Positions 6,527 to 14,728 of a stretch of DNA of 30,869 nt are shown here, one piece after another. The stretch comes from Kingella denitrificans ATCC 33394 (lineage in GTDB: Bacteria; Pseudomonadota; Gammaproteobacteria; Burkholderiales; Neisseriaceae). A program made the translations under genes and the position numbers. The notes under the pieces are model-generated. The model had not been told where the DNA came from. It did not search any database and saw nothing but the letters and a program-made list of their open reading frames with translations. How positions within the stretch are numbered: the first letter of the stretch is position 1; every line of letters starts with the position of its first letter. Where the stretch lies: positions 1,425,816-1,456,684 of the forward strand of contig NZ_GL870929.1 in NCBI RefSeq assembly GCF_000190695.1. Reading direction: 5' to 3'.

Positions 6527-7720
6527 TCATTTAATCCGCTGGAAACGCCCGCCCGGCATAGCCGCCACCACGCCGTCCAATTCCAATTCCGTCAGTTGCG
6601 CATAAATTTCATCAGTCGCCAGTTTGCATTTTTCTGCTAATAAATCAGGATGGATAGGGTCATATCCCATCATGGCGAGTAGAGAATTTCCTTCCACCGC
6701 CGCAACTACCTGCTGTGGTATTTCCATCAGTGCAGGCTGCTTGTTTTCACGTGAAACATTCGCCCGTTTTCTTGTGGATAGTTTTGTGGATAGTTTTGTG
6801 GATAATTGCGTAGATGCGCTTGATTCCATACTTTTTTGCAGCAATTCGGGGCATTCACTCAAAATATCGTCCAAGCACTCCACCAGTTTTGCACCGTCTT
6901 TAATCAGTTTGTGGCAGCCTTTGCTGTGCGGATTGTCGATAGAACCCGGGATAGCCATTACTTCGCGCCCCATTTCGCCTGCCAGCCGCGCCGTGATGAG
7001 CGAACCGCTTTCCAATGCGGCTTCCACCACCAAAACAGCCTGCGCAAAACCTGCAATCAATCGGTTTCTGCGGGGGAAATTACCGGCCAAAGGGCGCGTT
7101 CCCAATGGGAATTCCGATACAATCGCACCTTGTTCGGCAATCTGGTAAGCCAATTTCTGATTGCTTTGCGGATAAATGCGGTCAATGCCCGTGCCCCACA
7201 CGGCAATAGTGCTGCCTGCACCTTGCAAAGCGCCGTGGTGTGCCGCAGTATCGATACCCGCAGCCATGCCGGAAATCACGGTAATGTTCCGTTCGCTCAA
7301 TGCGCGGCCGAAATCGGCCGAAATCCGCATGGCCTGTGGTGTCGCATGACGGCTGCCGACAATGCCGACCGACGCCTGCCGCAACAAATCGGCATTGCCG
7401 CGCACAAACAATACGGGCGGCGGTGTCAGCCCTTCTTTCAGTCGCATGGGAAAATCGTCATCGCACGACAAAAGCAGCCTGCAATCGGGCTGCTTTTCCC
7501 AGTTGAATGCGGCTTCGCAGGCCATTTTGGCTTTGTCGGTATCGTGCCACGCAGCGGCCGCCTGTTTGCCATACCGCCCCAGTTGCGCCACCAAAGCCGC
7601 CGGAGCCTTCAATGCCTCCTCCGCACTGCCGCAATGTTCGATAAGCTGTGTAAAACTTTCCGCCCCAATATACGGCGTGAAAGCCAGTTGCACCCAAGCA
7701 AAGCGTTCTGTTTCCGTCAT
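6527..7720 (-). CDS. dprA: DNA processing protein DprA (Smf), natural transformation
   Basis: DprA binds incoming single-stranded DNA and loads RecA during transformation. The 397-residue protein has an N-terminal helical region and then the Rossmann-like core with VGIVGSRHATPQA, VISGMAAGIDTAAHHGAL, GTGIDRIYPQSN, FPRRNRLIAGFA and GSLITARLA. A C-terminal winged-helix segment follows (PIHPDLLAEKC to GGRFQRIK). The linker between core and winged helix carries a tetrapeptide repeat (LSTK/LSTR) encoded by three 12-base units at 6772-6807, next to a DUS and a parS-like palindrome. The start has AAGGTG seven bases upstream, and an exact DnaA box overlaps the leader just before that. DprA fits the heavy DUS load of this genome. 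Confidence 0.96.
   Translation of the reverse strand: MTETERFAWVQLAFTPYIGAESFTQLIEHCGSAEEALKAPAALVAQLGRYGKQAAAAWHDTDKAKMACEAAFNWEKQPDCRLLLSCDDDFPMRLKEGLTPPPVLFVRGNADLLRQASVGIVGSRHATPQAMRISADFGRALSERNITVISGMAAGIDTAAHHGALQGAGSTIAVWGTGIDRIYPQSNQKLAYQIAEQGAIVSEFPLGTRPLAGNFPRRNRLIAGFAQAVLVVEAALESGSLITARLAGEMGREVMAIPGSIDNPHSKGCHKLIKDGAKLVECLDDILSECPELLQKSMESSASTQLSTKLSTKLSTRKRANVSRENKQPALMEIPQQVVAAVEGNSLLAMMGYDPIHPDLLAEKCKLATDEIYAQLTELELDGVVAAMPGGRFQRIK
6743..6758. other. parS-like palindrome inside dprA
   Basis: GTTTTCACGTGAAACA matches the ParB site TGTTTCACGTGAAACA at 14 of 16 positions. It lies within the dprA linker, directly next to a DUS copy. ParB sites normally cluster near the replication origin. 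A better match lies at 17202-17217. Confidence 0.55.
6772..6807 (-). repeat. Three tandem 12-base units in dprA, DnaA-box-like
   Basis: TTGTGGATAGTT occurs twice and is followed by TTGTGGATAATT. Each unit contains TGTGGATAG or TGTGGATAA, so the repeat is also an array of one exact and two near-exact DnaA boxes. The unit length is a multiple of three, so copy-number change would alter the length of the DprA linker without breaking the frame. Confidence 0.8.
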
Positions 7721-7877
7721 CTTTCCACACCTTTATCCACAATTATCGTCATTACCCGCCCTTTCCTGACCACTCGACTGCCTGTTTTTTCATCAATTTT
7801 AAAATATTAAATAATTTTATTGGGTTATGCTATTTATTCACAGGAAATTCAATCTTGTTTTCCATTTAAAAAACGGA
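7721..7877. other. dprA-trmO gap with DnaA boxes and AT-rich core
   Basis: This 157-base gap has TTATCCACA at 7733-7741, TTATTCACA at 7834-7842, and a strongly AT-rich stretch between them (about 7787-7835). A third box, TTATCCACA at 7933-7941, lies just inside trmO. All three point the same way. It also contains the dprA promoter and leader. Confidence 0.45.
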
Positions 7878-8576
7878 TTATTTCAAGTGCAGGCTGCTTT
7901 TGCAGGGCGCGCAACCTTCAATATACGCTGTTTTATCCACAATTCGGAAATGAACGTTCCAGCCTGCAATCTCCATGCCGTAAACACGCTCCGGAAGGTT
8001 TTGATAGGCCGGTCTTGGGTCTTGCGCAATGCTGCTTTCAATCAGCAACTGTGTTTCCGCGTCCAAGCCGCATTGTTGCGCCGCAGCCTGCCACACCACC
8101 TTCAGCAATTCAGGTGCACCCTGTACAAATCCCGCCCGTGCATCAGGTTTCGCTTCAACAAACGGGATATAGGGCTTGATGTCCAACACAGGCGTGCCGT
8201 CCAGCAAATCGCCGCCGGAACACCAAATCCGCACCTGCCCGTTGACAATTTCCACGCGTTCCAGCGGCAGCAGCGACAAACCCAAATGGTTCGGCCGGTG
8301 CGGGCTTCGCGTGGCAAACACGCCCATTTTCTTTTTACCGCCCAGCCGCGGCGGCCGCACCATTTCCGACCAGCCTTCCTGTACCGCATCGTGAAACAGG
8401 AACTGCACCCAAATATATTCGAACCCGTCCAATCCGCGCACACAATCGGCAGAAAATTCGGCATTCAGCGTGATACAGATTCGCGCCTGCGCCACCAGCT
8501 GCGGCTGGCGCGGAATCCCGAATTTCTGCGTATAGGGCGACGATACTGTGCCGATGCTTTGCACCAGGTGTTGCAT
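7878..8576 (-). CDS. trmO: TrmO (TsaA family) tRNA m6t6A37 methyltransferase
   Basis: TrmO methylates the threonylcarbamoyl adenosine at position 37 of certain tRNAs using S-adenosylmethionine. Family signatures are IGTVSSPYTQKFGIPRQP, then GLDGFEYIWVQFLFH, FATRSPHRPNHLGLS and LDGTPVLDIKPYIPF. The ATG at 8576 (232 residues) has AAAGG five bases upstream. An in-frame ATG at 8594 has no ribosome binding site but would also give a normal length. The last residues (KSSLHL, 226-231) are encoded by a complete DUS (7885-7901), so the C-terminal tail appears to be repeat-derived. The gene lies downstream of the barrel protein gene, with a DUS-pair terminator between them. Confidence 0.92.
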   Translation of the reverse strand: MQHLVQSIGTVSSPYTQKFGIPRQPQLVAQARICITLNAEFSADCVRGLDGFEYIWVQFLFHDAVQEGWSEMVRPPRLGGKKKMGVFATRSPHRPNHLGLSLLPLERVEIVNGQVRIWCSGGDLLDGTPVLDIKPYIPFVEAKPDARAGFVQGAPELLKVVWQAAAQQCGLDAETQLLIESSIAQDPRPAYQNLPERVYGMEIAGWNVHFRIVDKTAYIEGCAPCKSSLHLK

Positions 8577-8600
8577 AATGGCCTTTCGGAACATTGGAAA

Positions 8601-8643
8601 AAGTGCAGGCTGCTTTTTAAACGCTCAAAAGCAGCCTGCACTT
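8601..8643. terminator. Inverted DUS pair after the barrel protein gene
   Basis: Two 17-base arms, AAGTGCAGGCTGCTTTT and its complement, are separated by 9 bases. The pair lies between the barrel protein stop (8659) and the trmO start, so it should end the barrel transcript. Confidence 0.7.
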
Positions 8644-8658
8644 GGTTATGTGATTCAA

Positions 8659-9213
8659 TTAAAAACGGATTGCCGCGCCAACATTGAAACTGTTTGTTTT
8701 CAGGTGGCCGTCAAAATCGCTGTTGGACAAACGCGCGTGTTGGTATTCCGCGCCCAATTCCACATTGGAATCCACCGCCATTTTCGCACCGACACCCACG
8801 CCCACGCCGTGCACGCGGCTAGAACCAAAAAGGCCGCCGGAAGACGCTTTCAAATCGGTTGATACATAAGAAACTTTGGCATAAGGCATAATGTTCGGCG
8901 TAACGCGGTAGCCCTGTGCATAGCCCACGCTGAATGTGTTGCGTGCCTTAATGCTCACACCGTTGTCCGAATACACACGGCCGTTGCCGAAATTGTATTT
9001 CACATCTGCCTGGCCGACCAATTCCGTGCCAGGGAATGCAAAGCCGTAAGAGCCGACCGCATTCACATCCGCTACCGTGCGGCCGCCGTCGCTCCAATCG
9101 GTCGCGCCCAATTCAGCGCCCACACCGAAACCGGTGAAATGGCCGTTCGTACCTTCCGCCATAGAAACCGCGGAAACTGTCGCCAAAATGGCAGCCAAAA
9201 TCATTTTTTTCAT
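8659..9213 (-). CDS. Outer membrane beta-barrel protein (Opa/NspA-like fold)
   Basis: The 184-residue protein begins with a signal peptide (MKKMILAAILATVSAVSMA, cut before EGTNG). It continues with alternating hydrophobic and polar strands rich in glycine and aromatic residues, and ends in phenylalanine (NVGAAIRF), the sorting signal for outer membrane barrels. Length and pattern fit an eight-stranded OmpA/Opa/NspA-type porin-like domain. Function is unknown; adhesion or surface integrity are usual roles. AAGGAAAG precedes the ATG. No pentameric coding repeat of the Opa type is present in the leader, so phase variation is not indicated. Confidence 0.85.
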   Translation of the reverse strand: MKKMILAAILATVSAVSMAEGTNGHFTGFGVGAELGATDWSDGGRTVADVNAVGSYGFAFPGTELVGQADVKYNFGNGRVYSDNGVSIKARNTFSVGYAQGYRVTPNIMPYAKVSYVSTDLKASSGGLFGSSRVHGVGVGVGAKMAVDSNVELGAEYQHARLSNSDFDGHLKTNSFNVGAAIRF

Positions 9214-9343
9214 ATTCTTTCCTTAATTCAAGATGATGAAATTCTGTCGATTAGCGTTGCATTATACGGCAATCCCCGTCATGCGGACAATATTTCGCCG
9301 CTGCCCAATGTTATAATTTTGTTTTTATTTCCGGATTGATGTT

Positions 9344-10720
9344 ATGTTATCCACAGGCACACCACCCACCATCGCCGCCATTGCCACCGCCAACGGGCGC
9401 GGCGGGGTCGGCGTTGTCCGTATATCGGGCAAAAACCTGTTGCCGTTCGCGCAACAAATCACCGGCGGCAAAACCCCGGAACCGCGCACCGCGCTTTACA
9501 CCGATTTTCTCGATGCCCAAGGCAACGCCATCGACAACGGGCTGCTGCTGTATTTTACCGCGCCCGCCAGCTTCACCGGCGAAGACGTGCTCGAATTGCA
9601 GGGCCACGGCGGCCAAATCGTGCTGCAAATGCTGCTGCAACGCTGTTTGGAACTGGGCGCGCGCATTGCCGAAGCGGGCGAATTCACCAAACGCGCCTTT
9701 CTGAACAACAAACTGGATTTGGCGCAGGCCGAAAGCGTTGCCGATTTGATTGACGCATCCAGCCAATCTGCCGCGCGCATGGCGGTTCGCTCGCTCAAAG
9801 GCGCGTTTTCCGCGCAAATCCACACCTTGGTAGACGATTTAATCACGCTGCGGATGCTGGTGGAAGCCACGCTGGATTTTCCCGAAGAAGACATCGATTT
9901 TCTGGAAGCGGCCGATGCGAAAGGCAAACTGCGCGCGCTGCAAACACAGTTGGCGGACATTTTAGCCAATGCGCGGCAAGGTGCGATTTTGCGCGACGGC
10001 ATGAGCGTGGTACTGGTGGGTGCGCCGAATGTGGGCAAATCCAGCCTGCTTAATGCGCTGGCGGGCGACGATGTGGCGATTGTGACCGATATTGCCGGCA
10101 CCACGCGCGACACGGTGCGCGAACAAATCACGTTGGACGGCGTGCCTATCCACATTACCGATACCGCCGGTTTGCGGCAGACCGACGACGTGGTGGAAAA
10201 AATCGGTATCGAGCGCAGCGAAAAGGCGGTGCAGAATGCCGATGTTGCGCTGATTTTAGTGGACCCGTCCGAAGGCATCAACAAAACCACACGCGACATC
10301 ATGTGCAGGCTGCCTGCGCATTTGAAACGTATCGAAGTGCACAACAAAATCGATTTGCGCAATGTGCAGGCTGCCCGCTCGGACGATGCGGCGGCACAAT
10401 CGCTTTCCGGCGCGGATACTGTGATTTCATTATCCGCCAAAACAGGCGCGGGTTTGGATTTGCTGAAAGCGGCGCTGTTGCAGCAAATTGGTTGGCAGGG
10501 CGAAAGCGAAGGCCTGTTTTTGGCGCGCACGCGGCATATTCACGCACTGCAAACGGCACAAGCGGAGCTGGAAAATGCGGCATTGTGCGACAACAACCAC
10601 ATCGAACTTTTGGCGGAACACCTGCGTTTGGCGCAGGCAGCCTGCAACCAGATTACCGGGGAATTTACATCGGACGATTTGCTGGGTGTGATTTTCTCGC
10701 GTTTCTGTATTGGCAAATAA
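9344..10720 (+). CDS. mnmE: tRNA uridine-5-carboxymethylaminomethyl modification GTPase MnmE
   Basis: With MnmG, MnmE modifies the wobble uridine of several tRNAs. The 458 residues show the folate-binding N-terminus (TIAAIATANGRGGVGVVRISG), the helical domain, and a GTPase domain with G1 GAPNVGKSS (226-234), a switch region DIAGTTRDTV and DTAGL. The invariant C-terminal CIGK carries the catalytic cysteine at 455. An exact DnaA box (9347-9355) overlaps codons 2-4. Several DUS copies are read as codons (CRLP, VQAA, QAAC). The gene stands alone; a shared DUS-pair terminator separates it from the convergent gapA. Confidence 0.97.
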   Translation: MLSTGTPPTIAAIATANGRGGVGVVRISGKNLLPFAQQITGGKTPEPRTALYTDFLDAQGNAIDNGLLLYFTAPASFTGEDVLELQGHGGQIVLQMLLQRCLELGARIAEAGEFTKRAFLNNKLDLAQAESVADLIDASSQSAARMAVRSLKGAFSAQIHTLVDDLITLRMLVEATLDFPEEDIDFLEAADAKGKLRALQTQLADILANARQGAILRDGMSVVLVGAPNVGKSSLLNALAGDDVAIVTDIAGTTRDTVREQITLDGVPIHITDTAGLRQTDDVVEKIGIERSEKAVQNADVALILVDPSEGINKTTRDIMCRLPAHLKRIEVHNKIDLRNVQAARSDDAAAQSLSGADTVISLSAKTGAGLDLLKAALLQQIGWQGESEGLFLARTRHIHALQTAQAELENAALCDNNHIELLAEHLRLAQAACNQITGEFTSDDLLGVIFSRFCIGK

Positions 10721-10727
10721 ACCAAAC

Positions 10728-10770
10728 AAAAGCAGCCTGCACTTTCGAATTTGAAGTGCAGGCTGCTTTT
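10728..10770. terminator. Inverted DUS pair between convergent mnmE and gapA
   Basis: AAAAGCAGCCTGCACTT and its complement are separated by about 9 bases and end in T runs on both strands. The pair lies eight bases after mnmE and just after gapA on the other strand, so it can serve both genes. Confidence 0.8.
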
Positions 10771-10779
10771 TATGCGCGC

Positions 10780-11784
10780 TTAAATTTTTTCGGCAAAATA
10801 TTTCAACACGCGCACCAATTGGCTGGCATACGACATTTCGTTATCATACCAGGCAACGGTTTTCACCAACTGCGAATTGCCGACGGTTTGCACGCGCGTT
10901 TGTGTCGCATCAAACAGCGAACCGAAGTTCATGCCGATAATGTCGGACGATACGATTTCGTCTTCGGTATAACCGAAAGATTCGTTCGCAGCGGCTTTCA
11001 TCGCAGCATTGATTTCTTCTTTGCTCACGGTTTTTTCCAGCACGCAAACCAATTCGGTCAAAGAACCGGTGGCCACAGGCACGCGTTGTGCCGCGCCGTC
11101 TAATTTGCCTTTCAGCTCGGGAATCACCAAACCGATGGCTTTGGCTGCGCCTGTACTGTTCGGAATGATGTTTTCCGCTGCAGCGCGCGCACGGCGTTTG
11201 TCGCCTTTGCGGTGCGGCGCGTCCAATGTGTTTTGGTCGCCGGTGTAACCATGCACGGTTGTCATCAGGCCTTGCACCACGCCGAATTGGTCTTGCAGCA
11301 CTTTCGCCATGGGCGCCAGGCAGTTGGTGGTGCAGGAAGCGGCGGAAATTACGGTTTCGCTGCCGTCCAAGATTTGGTGGTTCACATTGAAGACCACGGT
11401 TTTCACGTCATCGCCGCCCGGTGCGGAAATCACTACTTTGCGTGCGCCTGCGCGGATATGCGCTTCGGCTTTGTCTTTGCTGGTGAAAAAGCCCGTGCAT
11501 TCCAGCACCACGTCAATTCCCAATTCACCCCAGGGCAATTCTTCCGGATTCGGTTTGGCAAATACCGAAATTTCTTTGCCGTTCACGACCAGTTTGTCGC
11601 CTTTCAGCTCGACTTCGCCTTGAAAGCGGCCTTGAGTGGTGTCGTACTTAAACAAATGCGCCAGCATGTCGGCAGGTGTCAAATCGTTGATGGCAACGAC
11701 TTCGATACCTTCTGTCTGTACGATGCGGCGCAGTGCCAAACGGCCGATGCGGCCAAATCCATTAATCGCTACTTTAACGCTCAT
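10780..11784 (-). CDS. gapA: Glyceraldehyde-3-phosphate dehydrogenase
   Basis: The enzyme oxidises glyceraldehyde 3-phosphate to 1,3-bisphosphoglycerate with NAD or NADP. The 334 residues have the Rossmann start VAINGFGRIGRLALRR and the active site ASCTTNC with the catalytic cysteine at 151. The phosphate-binding stretches GAAKAIGLVIPEL and RVPVATGSLTELV follow, then the C-terminal WYDNEMSYASQLVR. It is convergent with mnmE. Neisseriaceae can carry two gap genes; from sequence alone I cannot tell whether this copy is glycolytic or gluconeogenic. Confidence 0.96.
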   Translation of the reverse strand: MSVKVAINGFGRIGRLALRRIVQTEGIEVVAINDLTPADMLAHLFKYDTTQGRFQGEVELKGDKLVVNGKEISVFAKPNPEELPWGELGIDVVLECTGFFTSKDKAEAHIRAGARKVVISAPGGDDVKTVVFNVNHQILDGSETVISAASCTTNCLAPMAKVLQDQFGVVQGLMTTVHGYTGDQNTLDAPHRKGDKRRARAAAENIIPNSTGAAKAIGLVIPELKGKLDGAAQRVPVATGSLTELVCVLEKTVSKEEINAAMKAAANESFGYTEDEIVSSDIIGMNFGSLFDATQTRVQTVGNSQLVKTVAWYDNEMSYASQLVRVLKYFAEKI

Positions 11785-12163
11785 TGTGTGACTCCATTCA
11801 GATGAAACGTGGGAAAGCCGTATTTTCCCATAAAGCAGCGGTGTTGCTCAAATTTTTTTGGGGTGCAGGCTGCTTTTAAACTGAATATTTATATTTAAAT
11901 AGAATATATTTTTTAGAAGATTTTTATGAAGGTGCAGGCTGCCTGTGAATAAGTCTGAAACCATTTCAAATTGTTAATAAATTTTGCCGATTAAATTTGT
12001 GCGTGGATTCTTGTTTGCCGATAAGCTGAATGTGGATAACATAATGCCGCCGTATCCGCCCTGTGGATAAATAAACGTTATTCAAGCGTTGCATAAGCAA
12101 AAACAATCTTGCGCCACGGCAATTTCGGTTATGATGTGGCACGTTTGATATTAAGGAATGCGT
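11785..12163. other. gapA-lpxC intergenic region: AT-rich block plus three DnaA boxes, origin candidate
   Basis: The gap has two single DUS copies (about 11863 and 11932), then a block of almost pure A/T (about 11878-11930). TGTGAATAA (11944-11952), TGTGGATAA (12031-12039) and TGTGGATAA (12062-12070) follow, all in one orientation and all exact matches to the DnaA-box consensus TTATNCACA on the minus strand. An AT-rich unwinding element next to several DnaA boxes is the usual layout of a bacterial oriC. The gapA promoter and the lpxC promoter must also lie here. Confidence 0.45.
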
Positions 12164-13078
12164 ATGAAACAAAGAACATTGGCCAAATCGGTCAGCGCCA
12201 CGGGGGTGGGCCTGCATTCGGGCGAACGCGTGCGCCTGACGCTGCATCCTGCCGCCGAAAACGCGGGCATTTCGTTCCGCCGCACCGATTTGTCGGGCGA
12301 TGCGGGCGCGCCGATTGTGTTGAGTCCGTATTTGATTAACGACACGCGGCTATCGTCCACCATCGTTACCGAGCACGGCACGCGGGTCGGCACGATTGAG
12401 CATATCATGTCGGCACTGGCGGCATACGGCATTGATAATGTGGCGATTGAATTGAACGCGCCCGAAATCCCGATTATGGACGGCAGCAGCCTGCCTTTTA
12501 TCTTCCTGCTGCAAGATGCGGGCGTGGTGGAGCAGGAAGCCTTGAAAAAATTTCTGCAAATCAACAAAACGGTGGAAATCAAAGAGCTGGGTAAATGGGT
12601 GCGTTTCGAGCCTTATCAAGGGTTTAAAGTCGGCTTGACGATTGAATTCGACCATCCGGTGTTTAACCGCTCTTCTCCGCGTTTTGAAATTGATTTTGCA
12701 GGCAGCTCGTATTTGGAAGAAATCGCACGGGCGCGCACCTTCGGGTTTATGCACGAAGTGGAAATGATGCGCCAGCACGGGCTGGGGCTGGGCGGCAATC
12801 TGACCAACGCGATTGTGATTGACGATACCGACGTTCTGAATCCGGACGGCCTGCGCTATCCCGATGAATTTGTGCGCCACAAGATTTTGGATGCGATTGG
12901 CGATTTGTATATCGTCGGCCATCCGATTATCGGCGCGTTTGAAGGGTATAAATCCGGCCACGCCATCAACAATGCGCTGCTGCGCGCGGTGCTGGCCGAC
13001 CCTGAAAATTACGAATGGCGGACGTTCGATAATCTTGATGACGTGCCGCAGTCGTTTTGCGGTGTCGAAACATTATAG
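12164..13078 (+). CDS. lpxC: UDP-3-O-acyl-N-acetylglucosamine deacetylase
   Basis: LpxC catalyses the committed step of lipid A synthesis. The 304 residues start MKQRTLAKSVSATGVGLHSG. I chose the ATG at 12164 because AAGGA lies six bases upstream; the ATG at 12158 has no spacing. Zinc ligands are H80 (TIEHIMSAL), H239 and D243 (HKILDAIGD), and the catalytic-region histidine H266 is in GYKSGHAINN. The last codons and the TAG stop run into the left end of a Correia element (13074), so the original C-terminal tail seems to have been replaced. The core enzyme is complete and should be active. Confidence 0.96.
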   Translation: MKQRTLAKSVSATGVGLHSGERVRLTLHPAAENAGISFRRTDLSGDAGAPIVLSPYLINDTRLSSTIVTEHGTRVGTIEHIMSALAAYGIDNVAIELNAPEIPIMDGSSLPFIFLLQDAGVVEQEALKKFLQINKTVEIKELGKWVRFEPYQGFKVGLTIEFDHPVFNRSSPRFEIDFAGSSYLEEIARARTFGFMHEVEMMRQHGLGLGGNLTNAIVIDDTDVLNPDGLRYPDEFVRHKILDAIGDLYIVGHPIIGAFEGYKSGHAINNALLRAVLADPENYEWRTFDNLDDVPQSFCGVETL

Positions 13079-13179
13079 TGGATTAAAATAAAAATGAGAC
13101 AAGGCGGCGAGCCGCAAGGCGTACAAATAGTACGTCAAGGCGAGCCAACGCCGTATCATTGCGATTTTAATTCACTATA
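13074..13179. mobile_element. Correia repeat enclosed element (CREE), short form, 106 bp
   Basis: The element begins TATAGTGGATTAAA and ends TTTTAATTCACTATA, the known CREE terminal inverted repeats (a few mismatches on the right). Inside are the familiar segments GACAAGGCGGCGAG..., GTACAAATAGTACG and AAGGCGAG...ACGCCGTA. A length of 106 bases equals the internally deleted class of CREE. TA at each end fits TA target duplication. The lpxC stop codon TAG is part of the left repeat. CREEs are non-autonomous and can carry promoters or RNase III sites; here the element sits between convergent lpxC and gnd. Confidence 0.92.
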
Positions 13180-13205
13180 ACGGTTGCCTAACCGCACGGC
13201 AAATT

Positions 13206-13250
13206 AAAGTGCAGGCTGCTTTTTGAATCTCGAAAAGCAGCCTGCACTTT
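13206..13250. terminator. Inverted DUS pair between convergent lpxC and gnd
   Basis: Two perfect 18-base arms (AAAGTGCAGGCTGCTTTT and its complement) flank a 9-base loop, with T runs on both sides. It probably terminates both lpxC (read through the CREE) and gnd. Confidence 0.8.
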
Positions 13251-13279
13251 GTTTTGGTTACTGGTTTTGGTTATTGAAT

Positions 13280-14728
13280 TTACACTTCGTAAGTGCTCGA
13301 AGCAGTATCGCCGCCCGTGCCCGTCCAGTTGGTGTGGAAAAATTCGCCGCGCGGCGCATCTACGCGCTCGTATGTGTGTGCGCCGAAATAATCGCGTTGC
13401 GCCTGCAACAGGTTGGCCGGCAGCCGTGCCGATGTGTAGCTGTCCAAGAAGGTCAGCGCTGCTGTCATGCAGGGCATTGGAATGGCCGATTCGATGGATT
13501 TTGCCACCACTTTGCGCCATTGCGGCAAAGCAGCCTGCAAAATTTGGCGGAAATAATCGTCTTGACCCAGCCACACCAAATCGGGATTTTTTTCATACGC
13601 ATCGCGGATATTGCCCAAAAACACGCTGCGGATAATGCAGCCTGCACGCCAAAGCAGCGCCGTATTGCCGTAATTCAATTTCCAGCCGTAGGTTTCGCTG
13701 GCTTCGTGCATCAGCATAAAGCCTTGCGCATACGAAACGATTTTGCTGGCCAGCAACGTCTGCCGCAGCGCTTCCAACCATTGCGCACGGTCGCCTTCGA
13801 TTTTGCAGACACTGTGCGGGAACAAGCGTGCCGCCGCTGTGCGCTGGTCTTTTAACGCGGATACGCAGCGTGCAAATACCGATTCGGTAATCAGCGTCAG
13901 CGGAATGCCCATGTCCAAAGCGTTAATGCCCGTCCATTTGCCTGTGCCTTTTTGCCCGGCGGTATCCAGAATTTTTTCAACCAGCGGCGAACCGTCGCTG
14001 TCTTTATACGCCAGAATATCGGTGGTGATGTCGATTAAGTAGGAATCCAGTTCGGTTTTCTGCCATTGTTGGAACGTTTCGTGCATTTCTTCATGCGTCA
14101 TGCACAGGCCTTCTTTCATGAACTGATAAGCCTCGCAAATCAACTGCATATCGCCGTATTCAATGCCGTTGTGCACCATTTTCACAAAGTGCCCGGCGCC
14201 TTGGTCGCCCACCCAGTCGCAGCAGGGTTCGCCCGCAGGCGTTTTTGCCGCAATGGCTTGAAAAATAGGTTTCACAAATTCCCAAGCGGAAACATCGCCG
14301 CCCGGCATGATGGAAGGGCCGTGGCGCGCGCCTTCTTCGCCGCCTGAAACGCCTGCACCGATAAAACGAATGCCTTTTTCCGCCAGCTCGATGCAACGGC
14401 GGTTGGTGTCCGGATAATTGGCATTGCCACCGTCAATCAGGATATCGCCCTTGTCCAGATACGGCACAATCTGTTCGATAAATTCGTCCACGGCGCTGCC
14501 TGCACGAACCATCATCATGATTTTTCGCGGTTTCTCAAGTTTATCTACCAACTCTTGCAAACTGTGGGCACCGATAATCTGAGTGCCTTTGCCAGCGCCG
14601 TTTAAAAAATCGTCCACTTTGCTGGTGGTGCGGTTGTATGCCACGACTTTAAAACCCTTGTCGTTCATATTTAAAATCAGGTTTTGTCCCATCACGGCCA
14701 AGCCGATTACACCAATATCACCTTTCAT
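13280..14728 (-). CDS. gnd: 6-phosphogluconate dehydrogenase (decarboxylating)
   Basis: This pentose phosphate enzyme converts 6-phosphogluconate to ribulose 5-phosphate with release of CO2 and NADPH. The 482 residues show the cofactor-binding start GVIGLAVMGQNLILNM, VSGGEEGARHGPSIMPGG, the active-site stretch GHFVKMVHNGIEYGDMQ and the C-terminal substrate region (RDYFGAHTYERVD). A plausible promoter, TTGTGA-17 bases-TAAAGT, lies upstream in the AT-rich gap. Together with edd (23805-25637) it competes for the same substrate. Confidence 0.96.
   Translation of the reverse strand: MKGDIGVIGLAVMGQNLILNMNDKGFKVVAYNRTTSKVDDFLNGAGKGTQIIGAHSLQELVDKLEKPRKIMMMVRAGSAVDEFIEQIVPYLDKGDILIDGGNANYPDTNRRCIELAEKGIRFIGAGVSGGEEGARHGPSIMPGGDVSAWEFVKPIFQAIAAKTPAGEPCCDWVGDQGAGHFVKMVHNGIEYGDMQLICEAYQFMKEGLCMTHEEMHETFQQWQKTELDSYLIDITTDILAYKDSDGSPLVEKILDTAGQKGTGKWTGINALDMGIPLTLITESVFARCVSALKDQRTAAARLFPHSVCKIEGDRAQWLEALRQTLLASKIVSYAQGFMLMHEASETYGWKLNYGNTALLWRAGCIIRSVFLGNIRDAYEKNPDLVWLGQDDYFRQILQAALPQWRKVVAKSIESAIPMPCMTAALTFLDSYTSARLPANLLQAQRDYFGAHTYERVDAPRGEFFHTNWTGTGGDTASSTYEV

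Noticed and set aside
9496..10530. Minus-strand open frame of 344 codons
   Set aside because: Antisense to mnmE, serine- and alanine-rich shadow of a GC-rich gene.
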